From assembly GCF_050433395.1 (NCBI RefSeq), contig NZ_JBNPXH010000009.1, forward strand, positions 1-64,000: DNA of 64,000 nucleotides, given 5' to 3'. This DNA is from Mobilitalea torta. GTDB lineage: Bacteria; Bacillota; Clostridia; Lachnospirales; Lachnospiraceae. Positions 50,324 through 57,507 of the stretch are shown here, piece by piece. Position 1 is the first letter of the stretch, and the number at the start of each line of letters is the position of its first letter. Below the pieces are notes generated by a model that was given only the letters and a program-made list of their open reading frames with translations, was not told the DNA's origin and did no database searches. A program made the translations under genes and the position numbers.

Positions 50324-50400
50324 ATGAAATATATTTCATGTTCATATATTATATGCTTTTCATTTTATCATGTCAACACAATATATGAATGATATTTCAC
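50324..50400. promoter_or_regulatory. Two TetR-type operator candidates between the ABC and tetR genes
   Basis: ATGAAATATATTTCAT (50324-50339) is a perfect 16-nt palindrome. ATGAATGATATTTCAC (50385-50400) is a second, imperfect copy sharing TGAA-N6-TTCA. They flank the AT-rich divergent promoter region and are the likely binding sites of the adjacent TetR protein. Confidence 0.6.
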
Positions 50401-50485
50401 ATTTTTGATTGATGCTGTCACCTTATTGTTGACGAAAGCAATCTTCCTCTTTATAATCATAATTATGGTTACAAGGAGGCTGATT

Positions 50486-51091
50486 ATGGAAAAGAAGCAA
50501 ATTAGAACGCCTCAACAGCAGCGTTCCATCGAGAAAAGAAATAGAATAATAGATGCCGGCTATGAATTATTCTGCGAGAAAGGCTTTCATCATACAAATA
50601 CTGCCGAGATAGCGAAATTTGCCGGTGTATCCACCGGTATCGTATATAGCTATTTCCAGGATAAAAAGGATATTTTTCTGGAGGTAATTAAGAGATACGA
50701 GAACAACATCACTTCCCCCATGTATGAGACCATACAGAATCTGAAGCTGCCGTTGGATTTACCCGGGGTGATTAAAGAAATTATTATCAAATTAGCCAAA
50801 TCCCACACCCTGAATAAAACGGTTCATGAAGAGATGCTGGCTTTAGCTCACACAGATCAGGAGATCGGCGAGCTGTACAACCGTTCCCAAGCCAATATTG
50901 CCGCGAATTTGGTAGAGCTCCTGAACCGATTTGATATTCGTCCCTCTCATGCATACGAAAAGGCCTATTTAATCTGCATCATAGTGGAAAATCTGACCCA
51001 TGAAATGATGTATCATCAGCAAGAGAATGTGGATTATAATGTCATGGTGGACGTTACCGTTAAAGCGATAATAGATATGCTTACAAATTAA
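50486..51091 (+). CDS. TetR/AcrR-family regulator
   Basis: 201 residues. The HTH is RIIDAGYELFCEKGFHHTNTAEIAKFAGVSTGIVYSYFQDKKDI, with the usual recognition helix before YSYF. The helical C-terminal part is the ligand and dimer domain. The start at 50486 follows AAGGAGG; the longer frame from 50405 runs through the promoter region. Divergent from the ABC transporter, which it probably represses. Confidence 0.92.
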   Translation: MEKKQIRTPQQQRSIEKRNRIIDAGYELFCEKGFHHTNTAEIAKFAGVSTGIVYSYFQDKKDIFLEVIKRYENNITSPMYETIQNLKLPLDLPGVIKEIIIKLAKSHTLNKTVHEEMLALAHTDQEIGELYNRSQANIAANLVELLNRFDIRPSHAYEKAYLICIIVENLTHEMMYHQQENVDYNVMVDVTVKAIIDMLTN

Positions 51092-51115
51092 GGGGTGTCA
51101 GGCACCAAAAAAGTC

Positions 51116-51146
51116 TTGACTATCACGTTGCGTTATAGTTTACAAT
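51116..51146 (+). promoter_or_regulatory. MerR-type promoter with 19-nt spacer
   Basis: TTGACT (51116-51121) and TACAAT (51141-51146) are separated by 19 nt, the over-long spacing that MerR-family activators correct. Within the spacer lies the dyad ACTATCACG-TTG-CGTTATAGT (8 of 9 positions match). The promoter reads into the MerR gene itself, so autoregulation is likely. Confidence 0.8.
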
Positions 51147-51172
51147 GATATTTGTAAGGGAGAGTGATGGCA

Positions 51173-51916
51173 ATGAACGCAAAGGAAGTAGCAAAAATAA
51201 CCGGTGTAAGTGTGCGCACGCTTCATCATTATGACACGATTTCACTCCTTAGTCCAAGCCGTAACCCGGAAAATGACTATCGCGAATACTCTGATGATGA
51301 TATGGATAGACTGCAGCAAATCCTATTCTTTAAAGAGTGCGGCTTCTCTCTTGCACAAATCAAGGAGCTTTTAAACAGTCCGAATTTCGATAGGGAAAAA
51401 TCCTTCGATTTACAGAGGAAATCTCTTCTGCATGAAAAAAGACGTATCGAATCGATGCTTGAAACTCTTGAGAAATCCGTACAGAACATGAAAGGAAAGA
51501 CGACAATGAGTGTCAAAGACAAGTTTCATGGGTTTGATTTTACCAATAACCCATATGAAGAGGAAGCAAGACGTTTATGGGGCGACAAGGCTGTTGACCA
51601 AAGCAACGCCCACATAAAATCACTATCACAGAATGAGCAAGAGGCAATAGCAAAAGGCATGGATGATTTGTTTATTGATCTGGCCAAAATAAGGAATGAA
51701 GCGCCGGACTCCGCAGCCGCACAAGCTGCCATGGATAAAATGTACCGTCATTTCAATGCCAACTTTGGTTACAAATATTCTCTGGAGGCCTTTGCCGGAG
51801 TCGGCCAAATGTATGTTACTGACGAAAGATTTACTGTAAATGTAGACAAATATGGAGATGGCCTATCTAAATTCTTATCCGAAGCCATGAAGATTTATGC
51901 CGAAAACCGGAAATAG
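51173..51916 (+). CDS. MerR-family regulator with TipAS domain
   Basis: 247 residues. MerR HTH at ~1-70 (AKITGVSVRTLHHYDTISLL, NDYREYSDDD), a coiled-coil linker (~75-110), then a TipAS antibiotic-recognition domain (~120-247; NPYEEEARRLWGDKAVDQSN, GYKYSLEAFAGVGQMYVTDE). TipA-type proteins sense thiopeptide or other drugs. The start is taken at the third possible codon (51173), 10 nt from GGGAG; GTG 51164 and ATG 51167 are too close. No drug exporter follows in the same direction. Confidence 0.93.
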   Translation: MNAKEVAKITGVSVRTLHHYDTISLLSPSRNPENDYREYSDDDMDRLQQILFFKECGFSLAQIKELLNSPNFDREKSFDLQRKSLLHEKRRIESMLETLEKSVQNMKGKTTMSVKDKFHGFDFTNNPYEEEARRLWGDKAVDQSNAHIKSLSQNEQEAIAKGMDDLFIDLAKIRNEAPDSAAAQAAMDKMYRHFNANFGYKYSLEAFAGVGQMYVTDERFTVNVDKYGDGLSKFLSEAMKIYAENRK

Positions 51917-51930
51917 CCCGACATAAGCAT

Positions 51931-51982
51931 ATAAGCAGTACACTGACAATCTGAGATATCACATTGATAGTGTACTGCTTAT
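51931..51982 (+). terminator. Hairpin after the MerR gene
   Basis: Perfect 14-nt arms (ATAAGCAGTACACT and its complement) enclose 24 nt, 15 nt beyond the stop codon. A weak T-rich tail follows. Confidence 0.6.
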
Positions 51983-52068
51983 TACTGTTTGCAGATGGGA
52001 TGGCACCAAAATTACAAAAACAAGGATTTATAGAAGTAAACATAAAAAACGACTCCTAAATATAGTAA

Positions 52069-52097
52069 TGGAGTGGGCTTCAAAAAAGCCCACTCCA
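52069..52097 (-). terminator. Terminator of the secreted-protein gene
   Basis: TGGAGTGGGCTT and AAGCCCACTCCA form a perfect 12-bp stem with a short A-rich loop, 75 nt beyond the stop of the minus-strand gene at 52172. Confidence 0.75.
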
Positions 52098-52171
52098 ACC
52101 GTTTGCATGTATTCCATAACATTACAATTGCACAACATTTTCGAATGATCTAATATGATACAGTTTATATT

Positions 52172-52735
52172 TTACCAGACTAAGTAACAAGTTCGAGATA
52201 TATTTATTGGATAAGATGCTATTTTAACTCCGCCCGGAAGAATGGCCCATACATCTATAACCCCAGATGTGTATATATATACATCCTTTTCATTACTTTT
52301 TATTTCCGCTCCGATAGTAGATTGGGTCCATGTGAGAGCAAAAGTAAATCCAGATAGCTGTGTATAGGGATTACAGTATGTAATCTTACCCCTATGATTA
52401 TCACCACTTGTTCCATAGGCAGCATATAAAGTAACTGTAGCTCCACCGGCAGACTGAGAACCAACAGTTACTGTATCATCTGTTGACATAACTCCTACTG
52501 AATTTGCACCAGTCAAATTGTCATAATTATATGTAATCTTGAAATTCTTTAAATAATCTTGAAATTCATCTTCGGAATTAAATTGCATGGGAATTATTCC
52601 TTCGGGAATATCTTCCAGTGTAGCAGATTTTATACTAATATTAGTGTTTTCATCATTCGCACTCGCCGCAACAGGTGATAAACATAATACAAAAATTAAG
52701 GAAAATGATAGAATTCCTATTATATATTTTTTCAT
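52172..52735 (-). CDS. Secreted protein of unknown function
   Basis: 187 residues. A clear signal peptide (MKKYIIGILSFSLIFVLCLS, then PVAASA) ends near residue 27. The mature part starts acidic (DENTNISIKSATLEDIPEG) and becomes rich in Thr, Ser, Gly, Tyr and beta-type residues (TVTVGSQSAGGATVTLYAAY). It has two Cys, in TYCNPYT and RTCYLVW, which could form a disulfide. I recognise no family. The start at 52735 follows AAAGGAG. It has its own strong promoter. It is next to a pair of 33-aa membrane microproteins and may belong with them. Confidence 0.8.
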   Translation of the reverse strand: MKKYIIGILSFSLIFVLCLSPVAASANDENTNISIKSATLEDIPEGIIPMQFNSEDEFQDYLKNFKITYNYDNLTGANSVGVMSTDDTVTVGSQSAGGATVTLYAAYGTSGDNHRGKITYCNPYTQLSGFTFALTWTQSTIGAEIKSNEKDVYIYTSGVIDVWAILPGGVKIASYPINISRTCYLVW

Positions 52736-52779
52736 GCTATTGACTCCTTTCATAATATCATAATAGATCATTCAACCAT

Positions 52780-52807
52780 ATATTACCATATTATGAGATT
52801 TTGTCAA
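52780..52807 (-). promoter_or_regulatory. Promoter of the secreted-protein gene
   Basis: Minus-sense TTGACA (52802-52807), 16-nt spacer, TAATAT (52780-52785), about 45 nt upstream of the start codon. Confidence 0.7.
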
Positions 52808-52850
52808 GCTATTTGGATATGTTTTACTTTTAATTTTATTATCTATATTG

Positions 52851-52952
52851 CTATTTATTTATATATTTAATAACAGCTCGAATAATTATAATGGAAATAA
52901 ATACAAAAAAGACAAACAACAGTATTTGTAATAAAAGTACTATCCAATTCAT
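52851..52952 (-). CDS. 33-aa membrane microprotein A
   Basis: A 33-codon open frame. The protein starts MNWIVLLLQILLF, is hydrophobic through about residue 24, and ends RAVIKYINK, so one membrane helix with a positive C-terminal tail is predicted. AAGAGGAAAATT lies just before the ATG, and a near-consensus promoter lies 38 nt upstream. A paralogue of the same length (microprotein B, 53540-53641) has the same tail pattern RALIKYVNK, and most differences are conservative, so the frame is under protein-level selection. Too short for routine gene callers. Type I toxin, small membrane regulator or holin-like peptide are possible roles. Confidence 0.72.
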   Translation of the reverse strand: MNWIVLLLQILLFVFFVFISIIIIRAVIKYINK

Positions 52953-52989
52953 AATTTTCCTCTTTTCTTAATAATTATTAGTTTAAAAC

Positions 52990-53018
52990 ATTATACTCCA
53001 TATATTTCTATATTGCAA
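52990..53018 (-). promoter_or_regulatory. Promoter of microprotein A
   Basis: Minus-sense TTGCAA (53013-53018), 17-nt spacer, TATAAT (52990-52995). The same boxes and spacing precede microprotein B. Confidence 0.75.
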
Positions 53019-53120
53019 TCAATTATTAAGAATCTTTTTATTCACGTTATTAGAAAATTAAATTCTACCTTTACCCGGAATTTGTCACTATACTGCTTCT
53101 TTATTATTTGCTCGTATATT

Positions 53121-53522
53121 TTATACCTTACCTAATAACCATTGCTTGGCAATCTCAGGATCATCAAAATACCTTGTCAAGTAATACAGGTCCATTTCGG
53201 CAGACTTCATTTTCTTTTTGATTGCTCTTTGCGCCGCAGAAGAACATCCCACCAAACACAAATTGAAAATCTTATGCCTAATTGCCTGTAAATGCCCGGC
53301 TAAAACCTTCGCAACCTCGTCGTCAACAGTAGTTTCGTATAAATCAATCCATATTCGTCTGTTGTTTGTGCCGGAAGACTTAAGAATAAATTCCTCCTCT
53401 GCATTTATTATCTCAAAAAGTTGCTCTTTGTTATCAAAATAACTGCCGTATTTGAGAGGATGCAGTTCGCCATCCATATAATAATAGGGGCATAAGCTAC
53501 CGCTTGGTGATTTTTTTAACAT
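53121..53522 (-). CDS. Uncharacterised 133-aa cytoplasmic protein
   Basis: 133 residues without signal or membrane segment. The order RRIWIDLYETTVDDEVAKVL, then NLCLVGCSSAAQRAIKKKM, then LTRYFDDPEIAKQWLLGK alternates strand and helix in a way that recalls STAS/SpoIIAA-like folds, but the similarity is too weak to assert. Cys11, Cys89 and Cys93 are present. AGGAAGTG precedes the ATG. It starts 17 nt after microprotein B ends, so the two should be co-transcribed from the B promoter. Confidence 0.75.
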   Translation of the reverse strand: MLKKSPSGSLCPYYYMDGELHPLKYGSYFDNKEQLFEIINAEEEFILKSSGTNNRRIWIDLYETTVDDEVAKVLAGHLQAIRHKIFNLCLVGCSSAAQRAIKKKMKSAEMDLYYLTRYFDDPEIAKQWLLGKV

Positions 53523-53539
53523 ATATTCACTTCCTGCTG

Positions 53540-53641
53540 TTATTTGTTTACATATTTAATAAGGGCTCGGATAACTAAGATAGAAATAAATACAAGAAAA
53601 GCAAATAACAGTATTTGTAATAAAAATAATATCCAAGACAT
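53540..53641 (-). CDS. 33-aa membrane microprotein B
   Basis: A 33-codon frame starting MSWILFLLQILLF and ending RALIKYVNK, predicted to be a single membrane helix with a basic tail. It aligns without gaps to microprotein A, with about two thirds identical residues and mostly conservative changes. AAGAGGGAAATC lies before the ATG, and the upstream promoter is nearly identical to that of A. It is followed 17 nt later by the 133-aa gene, suggesting a two-gene operon. Confidence 0.72.
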   Translation of the reverse strand: MSWILFLLQILLFAFLVFISILVIRALIKYVNK

Positions 53642-53690
53642 GATTTCCCTCTTTTCTTATAATTATTAGTTTAATTATTAATTTAAAAGT

Positions 53691-53719
53691 ATTATAACCC
53701 TTTTATTTCTAAATTGCAA
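53691..53719 (-). promoter_or_regulatory. Promoter of microprotein B and the 133-aa gene
   Basis: Minus-sense TTGCAA (53714-53719), 17-nt spacer, TATAAT (53691-53696). It lies between the end of the trp operon (53761) and microprotein B. Confidence 0.75.
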
Positions 53720-53760
53720 ACATTTCAGCTATAATTCCTAATGCTCTTTCCCTAACGCTT

Positions 53761-54789
53761 TTAATAAGAGTGGGAAGCTTCAATAAATTCATTCAGCTTC
53801 TTCTGGGCGGCTCCGCTGTCGATGATTTCCTTCGCCAGCACTGCCCCCTCCTTCCATGTATCCGCCTTATCTCCAATCATCAGCGCCCCTGCTGCATTGA
53901 GAATGACAGCCTGCCTTCTGGGGCCTTTATTCTTGCCGGAGAATACATCCTTAATCATCACCGCATTAGCCTCCGGCGTACCCGTTAAAATGTCATTAAG
54001 CTTGCAGCGGGTAAGACCAAGCTCCTCCGGCACCAGCTCATAGCTTTCGATGCTTCCGTTCTTTAGCTCATGAATCTTTGTCCTGCCCAGCAGAGAGATT
54101 TCATCCATGCCATCCTCTCCGTAAACGAACAGGGCGCGGGTATAGTGAAGGGAAGCTGCTACCTGGCTTACCTTATCCAGCAGCTCCGGCTTATAGACTC
54201 CCATAACATGTCTGGTTGCCCTGGCAGGATTAATCAGAGGCCCGATAATGGTATAAAATATGGTTTTGATTCCAAGCTCCTGTTCCGGATGTATCATCTT
54301 CTGCATTACCGGATGGAATAAGGGTGCATAAAGAAAGCCAATTCCCACCTCTTCAATCATCCGTTCCACGCCCTTTTGTGTCTGGTGGATCTGTACTCCC
54401 AGGGCCTCCAGTACATCTGCACTCCCCGACAGGGTAGTGCTGGATCTGCTCCCGGTCTTCGCCACTTTAATTCCCGCAGCGGCGGCAACAAAGGACACTG
54501 CCGTAGATATATTAAAGGTACTTAATCCGCCGCCGGTTCCGCAGGTATCCATCAGCTCTTCGCTGACCCTGGGCATAACCGGAATGCAATGATCCCTCAT
54601 TGCCCCGGCAATGGCTGATATCTCGGTCAGTGTCGGCCCCTTCATCAGCAGGGCAACCTGAAAACCCATGATCTGCGGACCTGATAGCTGATCCTCCTGT
54701 ATCGCAAGAATGGTATCATATGCCTCCCTGGCTGACAGCTCCTGCCCCGCCTGGAGCTTTTGCAGAATTTCATTTATATTGATTTCCAT
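53761..54789 (-). CDS. Anthranilate phosphoribosyltransferase paralogue (TrpD2-like)
   Basis: 342 residues with the TrpD fold along its whole length, but key motifs differ from the first TrpD. The PRPP loop GTGGD is GTGGG (84-88). KHGNR is KTGSR (111-115), so the anthranilate-contacting His and Asn are lost. SSKCGSAD is TTLSGSAD, and GVRTIFN is GIKTIFY. The Mg-binding Asp-Glu pair remains (DGMDEIS). It could be a phosphoribosyltransferase with a different substrate or a regulator. The start at 54789 is 10 nt from AAAGGGG and overlaps the end of trpA. No terminator is visible after it. Confidence 0.85.
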   Translation of the reverse strand: MEININEILQKLQAGQELSAREAYDTILAIQEDQLSGPQIMGFQVALLMKGPTLTEISAIAGAMRDHCIPVMPRVSEELMDTCGTGGGLSTFNISTAVSFVAAAAGIKVAKTGSRSSTTLSGSADVLEALGVQIHQTQKGVERMIEEVGIGFLYAPLFHPVMQKMIHPEQELGIKTIFYTIIGPLINPARATRHVMGVYKPELLDKVSQVAASLHYTRALFVYGEDGMDEISLLGRTKIHELKNGSIESYELVPEELGLTRCKLNDILTGTPEANAVMIKDVFSGKNKGPRRQAVILNAAGALMIGDKADTWKEGAVLAKEIIDSGAAQKKLNEFIEASHSY

Positions 54790-55559
54790 GAGAGACATGC
54801 CCCTTTCATTTTCCTCACATATTCCTCTACCAACGGAACACAGTCCTCACCATGTTCTCCGATGATTCTTACAATGGCGCTGCCCACGATTACTCCGTCC
54901 CCAATTCCGGCCATGGCCTTTGCTTGCTCAGGGGTAGAGATTCCAAAGCCGATGGCACAGGGAATATCCTGAACCTCCTTCACCTGGGCAATCATGGACT
55001 TTGCCTGGTTGCCGATCTCACTTCTTACACCGGTGACTCCCATGGACGATACGCAATAGAGAAAACCTCTGGCTTCCCTGGCAATCTTCTGTATTCTTGC
55101 TTTCGAGGTAGGAGCAATCATGGAAATCAGAGTCACTCCATACTGTTCGCAGAAGGGCAGAATTTCTTCCCGCTCCTCATATGGAAGATCAGGAACAATC
55201 ACCGCATCTACCTGCGCTTTCCGGCAGTTCTCCATAAATCTCTCCGTCCCATAGGTATAAATCGGGTTGATATAGGTCATAAATGCAATGGGGATATCAC
55301 ATTCCTTCCGAAGCCCCTCTACCATGGCAAATATCTTATCTGTGGTGGCTCCCCCGGCCAACGCACGGTAATCGGCCTCCTGAATCACCGGGCCTTCTGC
55401 CACCGGATCTGAAAACGGTATCCCAAGCTCGATCAAATCCGCCCCGGCCCCGGCCATGCACAGCACCAGCTCCCTGGTAATCTCCAGAGAAGGATCTCCC
55501 GCAGTAATAAATGGGATAAACGCTTTATTATTCTGAAAAATTCCCGTTATTCTATTCAT
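54774..55559 (-). CDS. trpA: Tryptophan synthase alpha chain
   Basis: 261 residues. Cleaves indole-3-glycerol phosphate to indole, which is passed to TrpB. The catalytic Glu is in ADLIELGIPFSDPVAEGPVIQ and the catalytic Asp is in VDAVIVPDLPYEE. The phosphate site is near the C-terminus (GFGISTPEQAKAM, DGVIVGSAIV). The start at 55559 lies 8 nt inside trpB, with GGGGTG upstream; a longer frame has no support. Confidence 0.95.
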   Translation of the reverse strand: MNRITGIFQNNKAFIPFITAGDPSLEITRELVLCMAGAGADLIELGIPFSDPVAEGPVIQEADYRALAGGATTDKIFAMVEGLRKECDIPIAFMTYINPIYTYGTERFMENCRKAQVDAVIVPDLPYEEREEILPFCEQYGVTLISMIAPTSKARIQKIAREARGFLYCVSSMGVTGVRSEIGNQAKSMIAQVKEVQDIPCAIGFGISTPEQAKAMAGIGDGVIVGSAIVRIIGEHGEDCVPLVEEYVRKMKGACLSWKSI

Positions 55560-56736
55560 AGAGCTGCACCCCCCGATACCTGGCAATGGCTGCCACATCC
55601 TTATCTCCCCTGCCGGAGAGGTTAATCACAACAATCTGATCCCGTTCCATGGTTGGCACCAGCTTTCTTGCATACGCTACGGCATGAGCGCTTTCCACCG
55701 CCGGAATAATCCCCTCTGTTCTGGCAAGATACTCAAAAGCATCCACCGCTTCCTGATCCGTTACCGGAACATAACAGGCACGCCCAATGTCATGCAGATA
55801 TGCATGCTCCGGACCCACCCCCGGATAATCCAGCCCCGCCGAGATGGAGTAGACCGGAGCAATCTGTCCGTACTCATCCTGGCAGAAATAGGACTTCATC
55901 CCATGGAAGATCCCCTGGGTGCCGGTGGCGATGGTTGCAGCCGTTTTCTCCGTATCCACTCCCAGTCCGGCCGCTTCGCAGCCAATCAATCGAACCGAAG
56001 GATCTTTGATGAATTCATGGAAGATTCCCATGGCATTGCTTCCTCCTCCGACACAGGCCAGCACCGCATCCGGCAGCCTGCCCTCCAGCTCCAGCATCTG
56101 CTCCTTCACCTCTTTGCCGATGATGCTCTGAAAATCCCGGACAATGGTAGGAAAGGGATGGGGGCCCATGACGGAGCCCAATACATAATGGGTATCCTCC
56201 ACCCGTTTGGTCCACTCCCGCAAAGTCTCATTCACCGCATCCTTCAAGGTCTGGGTGCCGGAGGTTACAGAGTGAACCTTGGCTCCCAGAAGCTCCATGC
56301 GATAGACATTCAGCACCTGGCGGTCCGTATCTTCCTTGCCCATGAAGATTTCACATTCCAGCCCCAGCAAAGCGGCGGCGGTTGCTGTTGCCACACCATG
56401 CTGCCCTGCGCCGGTCTCTGCTATTACTCTGGTCTTGCCCATCTTCCTGGCAAGCAGCACCTGCCCCAGGACATTATTAATCTTGTGGGAGCCGGTATGG
56501 TTCAAATCCTCTCTTTTCAGATAGATTTTCGCACCGCCCAGATCCCTGGTCATCTTTTCTGCATAATATAACAAGGAGGGCCTGCCCGCATAGTTCTTCA
56601 GCAGGTTCTCCAGCTCCCGGCAGAACTCCTCATCCTCTTTATAGTGATAATAAGCTTCTTCCAGCTCAATGATTGCATTCATCAAGGTTTCCGGTATATA
56701 CTGCCCTCCGTGGGTACCAAATCTTCCTTTTGCCAT
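55552..56736 (-). CDS. trpB: Tryptophan synthase beta chain
   Basis: 394 residues. PLP enzyme joining indole and serine. The PLP Lys is in LNHTGSHKINNVLGQ, the catalytic Glu is in ETGAGQHGVATA, and the phosphate loop is GGGSNAMG. It belongs to the TrpB1 type that pairs with TrpA. The start at 56736 follows GGAGGTTAGGATA and overlaps the trpF stop (TAATG); the long upstream extension is the reverse of an unrelated frame within trpF. Confidence 0.96.
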   Translation of the reverse strand: MAKGRFGTHGGQYIPETLMNAIIELEEAYYHYKEDEEFCRELENLLKNYAGRPSLLYYAEKMTRDLGGAKIYLKREDLNHTGSHKINNVLGQVLLARKMGKTRVIAETGAGQHGVATATAAALLGLECEIFMGKEDTDRQVLNVYRMELLGAKVHSVTSGTQTLKDAVNETLREWTKRVEDTHYVLGSVMGPHPFPTIVRDFQSIIGKEVKEQMLELEGRLPDAVLACVGGGSNAMGIFHEFIKDPSVRLIGCEAAGLGVDTEKTAATIATGTQGIFHGMKSYFCQDEYGQIAPVYSISAGLDYPGVGPEHAYLHDIGRACYVPVTDQEAVDAFEYLARTEGIIPAVESAHAVAYARKLVPTMERDQIVVINLSGRGDKDVAAIARYRGVQLYE

Positions 56737-57506
56737 TATCCTAACCTCCTGACCTTTTTTACAATCTCCCGTATCTTCGCCGCATCTTTGTATCCGTCCG
56801 TCTCCGCTCCGCTGCTGACATCCACACAATAGGGCCGGCACTGCCGTATCGCCTGTTCCACATTTCCGCTGTGAATTCCTCCGGCAAGAAAATATGGCCG
56901 GGATGTCCTTGGTATCATAGACCAGTCAAAACTCTTTCCGCTTCCTCCGTATTGGTCCTTCCTATAGGTATCAAAGAGAAGATAATCCCCGAAGAATTCC
57001 GCTGCTCCTTCTGACGTTCCCATGAAGGTACCTTCTGCTTGTTCCTTCACAATGCTTTCCGGTTCTCCCCTGGCGGTACTTTCTGATTTTCCTTCCGCCA
57101 GGCTCTTTGGGGGGTATTCCGATCTCTCCCCCAATATGCCCTTCGAAACTCCCTCTGATATGCTTTCCGGTACTCTGACTTCTCCGATCCGCACGGCTTG
57201 TATGATCCGGCGGTCAATTTTGCGGCGCAGCTCCGAGACATAATCCGCTCCCTCCTCACCGTGAAGCTGAACCAGATCAATTATATTCCTTTCGCATAGC
57301 CTCTGTATCCGTTCCGGGTCTTCATTGACAAACACTCCCACTGCTTTTATGGCCGGATGAAGAAGCTTTCGCAATTCCCCGGCCGTTTCTTCCGAGATTT
57401 GTCTCCGGCTCCTGGCAAACACAAATCCGACATAATCCGGCAGTACTTCATTCACCGACATAATATCCACAGGTCTTGATAATCCGCAGATTTTAATCTT
57501 TGTCAT
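56736..57506 (-). CDS. trpF: Phosphoribosylanthranilate isomerase with inserted segment
   Basis: 256 residues against a usual ~200. The active-site Cys7 (KICGLSR) and Asp179 (LLFDT) are present, as are VQLHGEE and the phosphate-binding GGSGKSFDW and LAGGI. Between the strand ending QAVRIGEV (~110) and GDYLLFDT (~173) lies a ~55-residue hydrophilic stretch rich in Ser, Glu and Gly with repeat-like units (PESISEG, KSESTARGEPESIVKEQAEG). The DNA below it holds short direct repeats such as ATGCTTTCCGGT. The barrel should still fold, with the insert as a surface loop. Confidence 0.93.
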   Translation of the reverse strand: MTKIKICGLSRPVDIMSVNEVLPDYVGFVFARSRRQISEETAGELRKLLHPAIKAVGVFVNEDPERIQRLCERNIIDLVQLHGEEGADYVSELRRKIDRRIIQAVRIGEVRVPESISEGVSKGILGERSEYPPKSLAEGKSESTARGEPESIVKEQAEGTFMGTSEGAAEFFGDYLLFDTYRKDQYGGSGKSFDWSMIPRTSRPYFLAGGIHSGNVEQAIRQCRPYCVDVSSGAETDGYKDAAKIREIVKKVRRLG

Positions 57507-57507
57507 A

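Larger units (their letters stand above)
52851..53018. repeat. Duplicated microprotein unit, copy 1 (copy 2 at 53540-53719)
   Basis: Promoter, leader, ribosome site and the 102-nt coding frame are all repeated at 53540-53719 in the same direction. The leader of copy 2 is about 11 nt longer. The copies flank the 133-aa gene, so that gene sits between direct repeats of about 170 nt. Confidence 0.75.

Noticed and set aside
52851..53719. CRISPR or insertion-sequence interpretation of the direct repeats
   Set aside because: The repeats are two diverged gene copies with promoters and coding frames; there are no short regular spacers, terminal inverted repeats or transposase.
55684..56571. 295-codon antisense frame in trpB
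   Set aside because: Opposite strand of an intact trpB; composition is His/Gln/Arg-rich and unlike a real protein.
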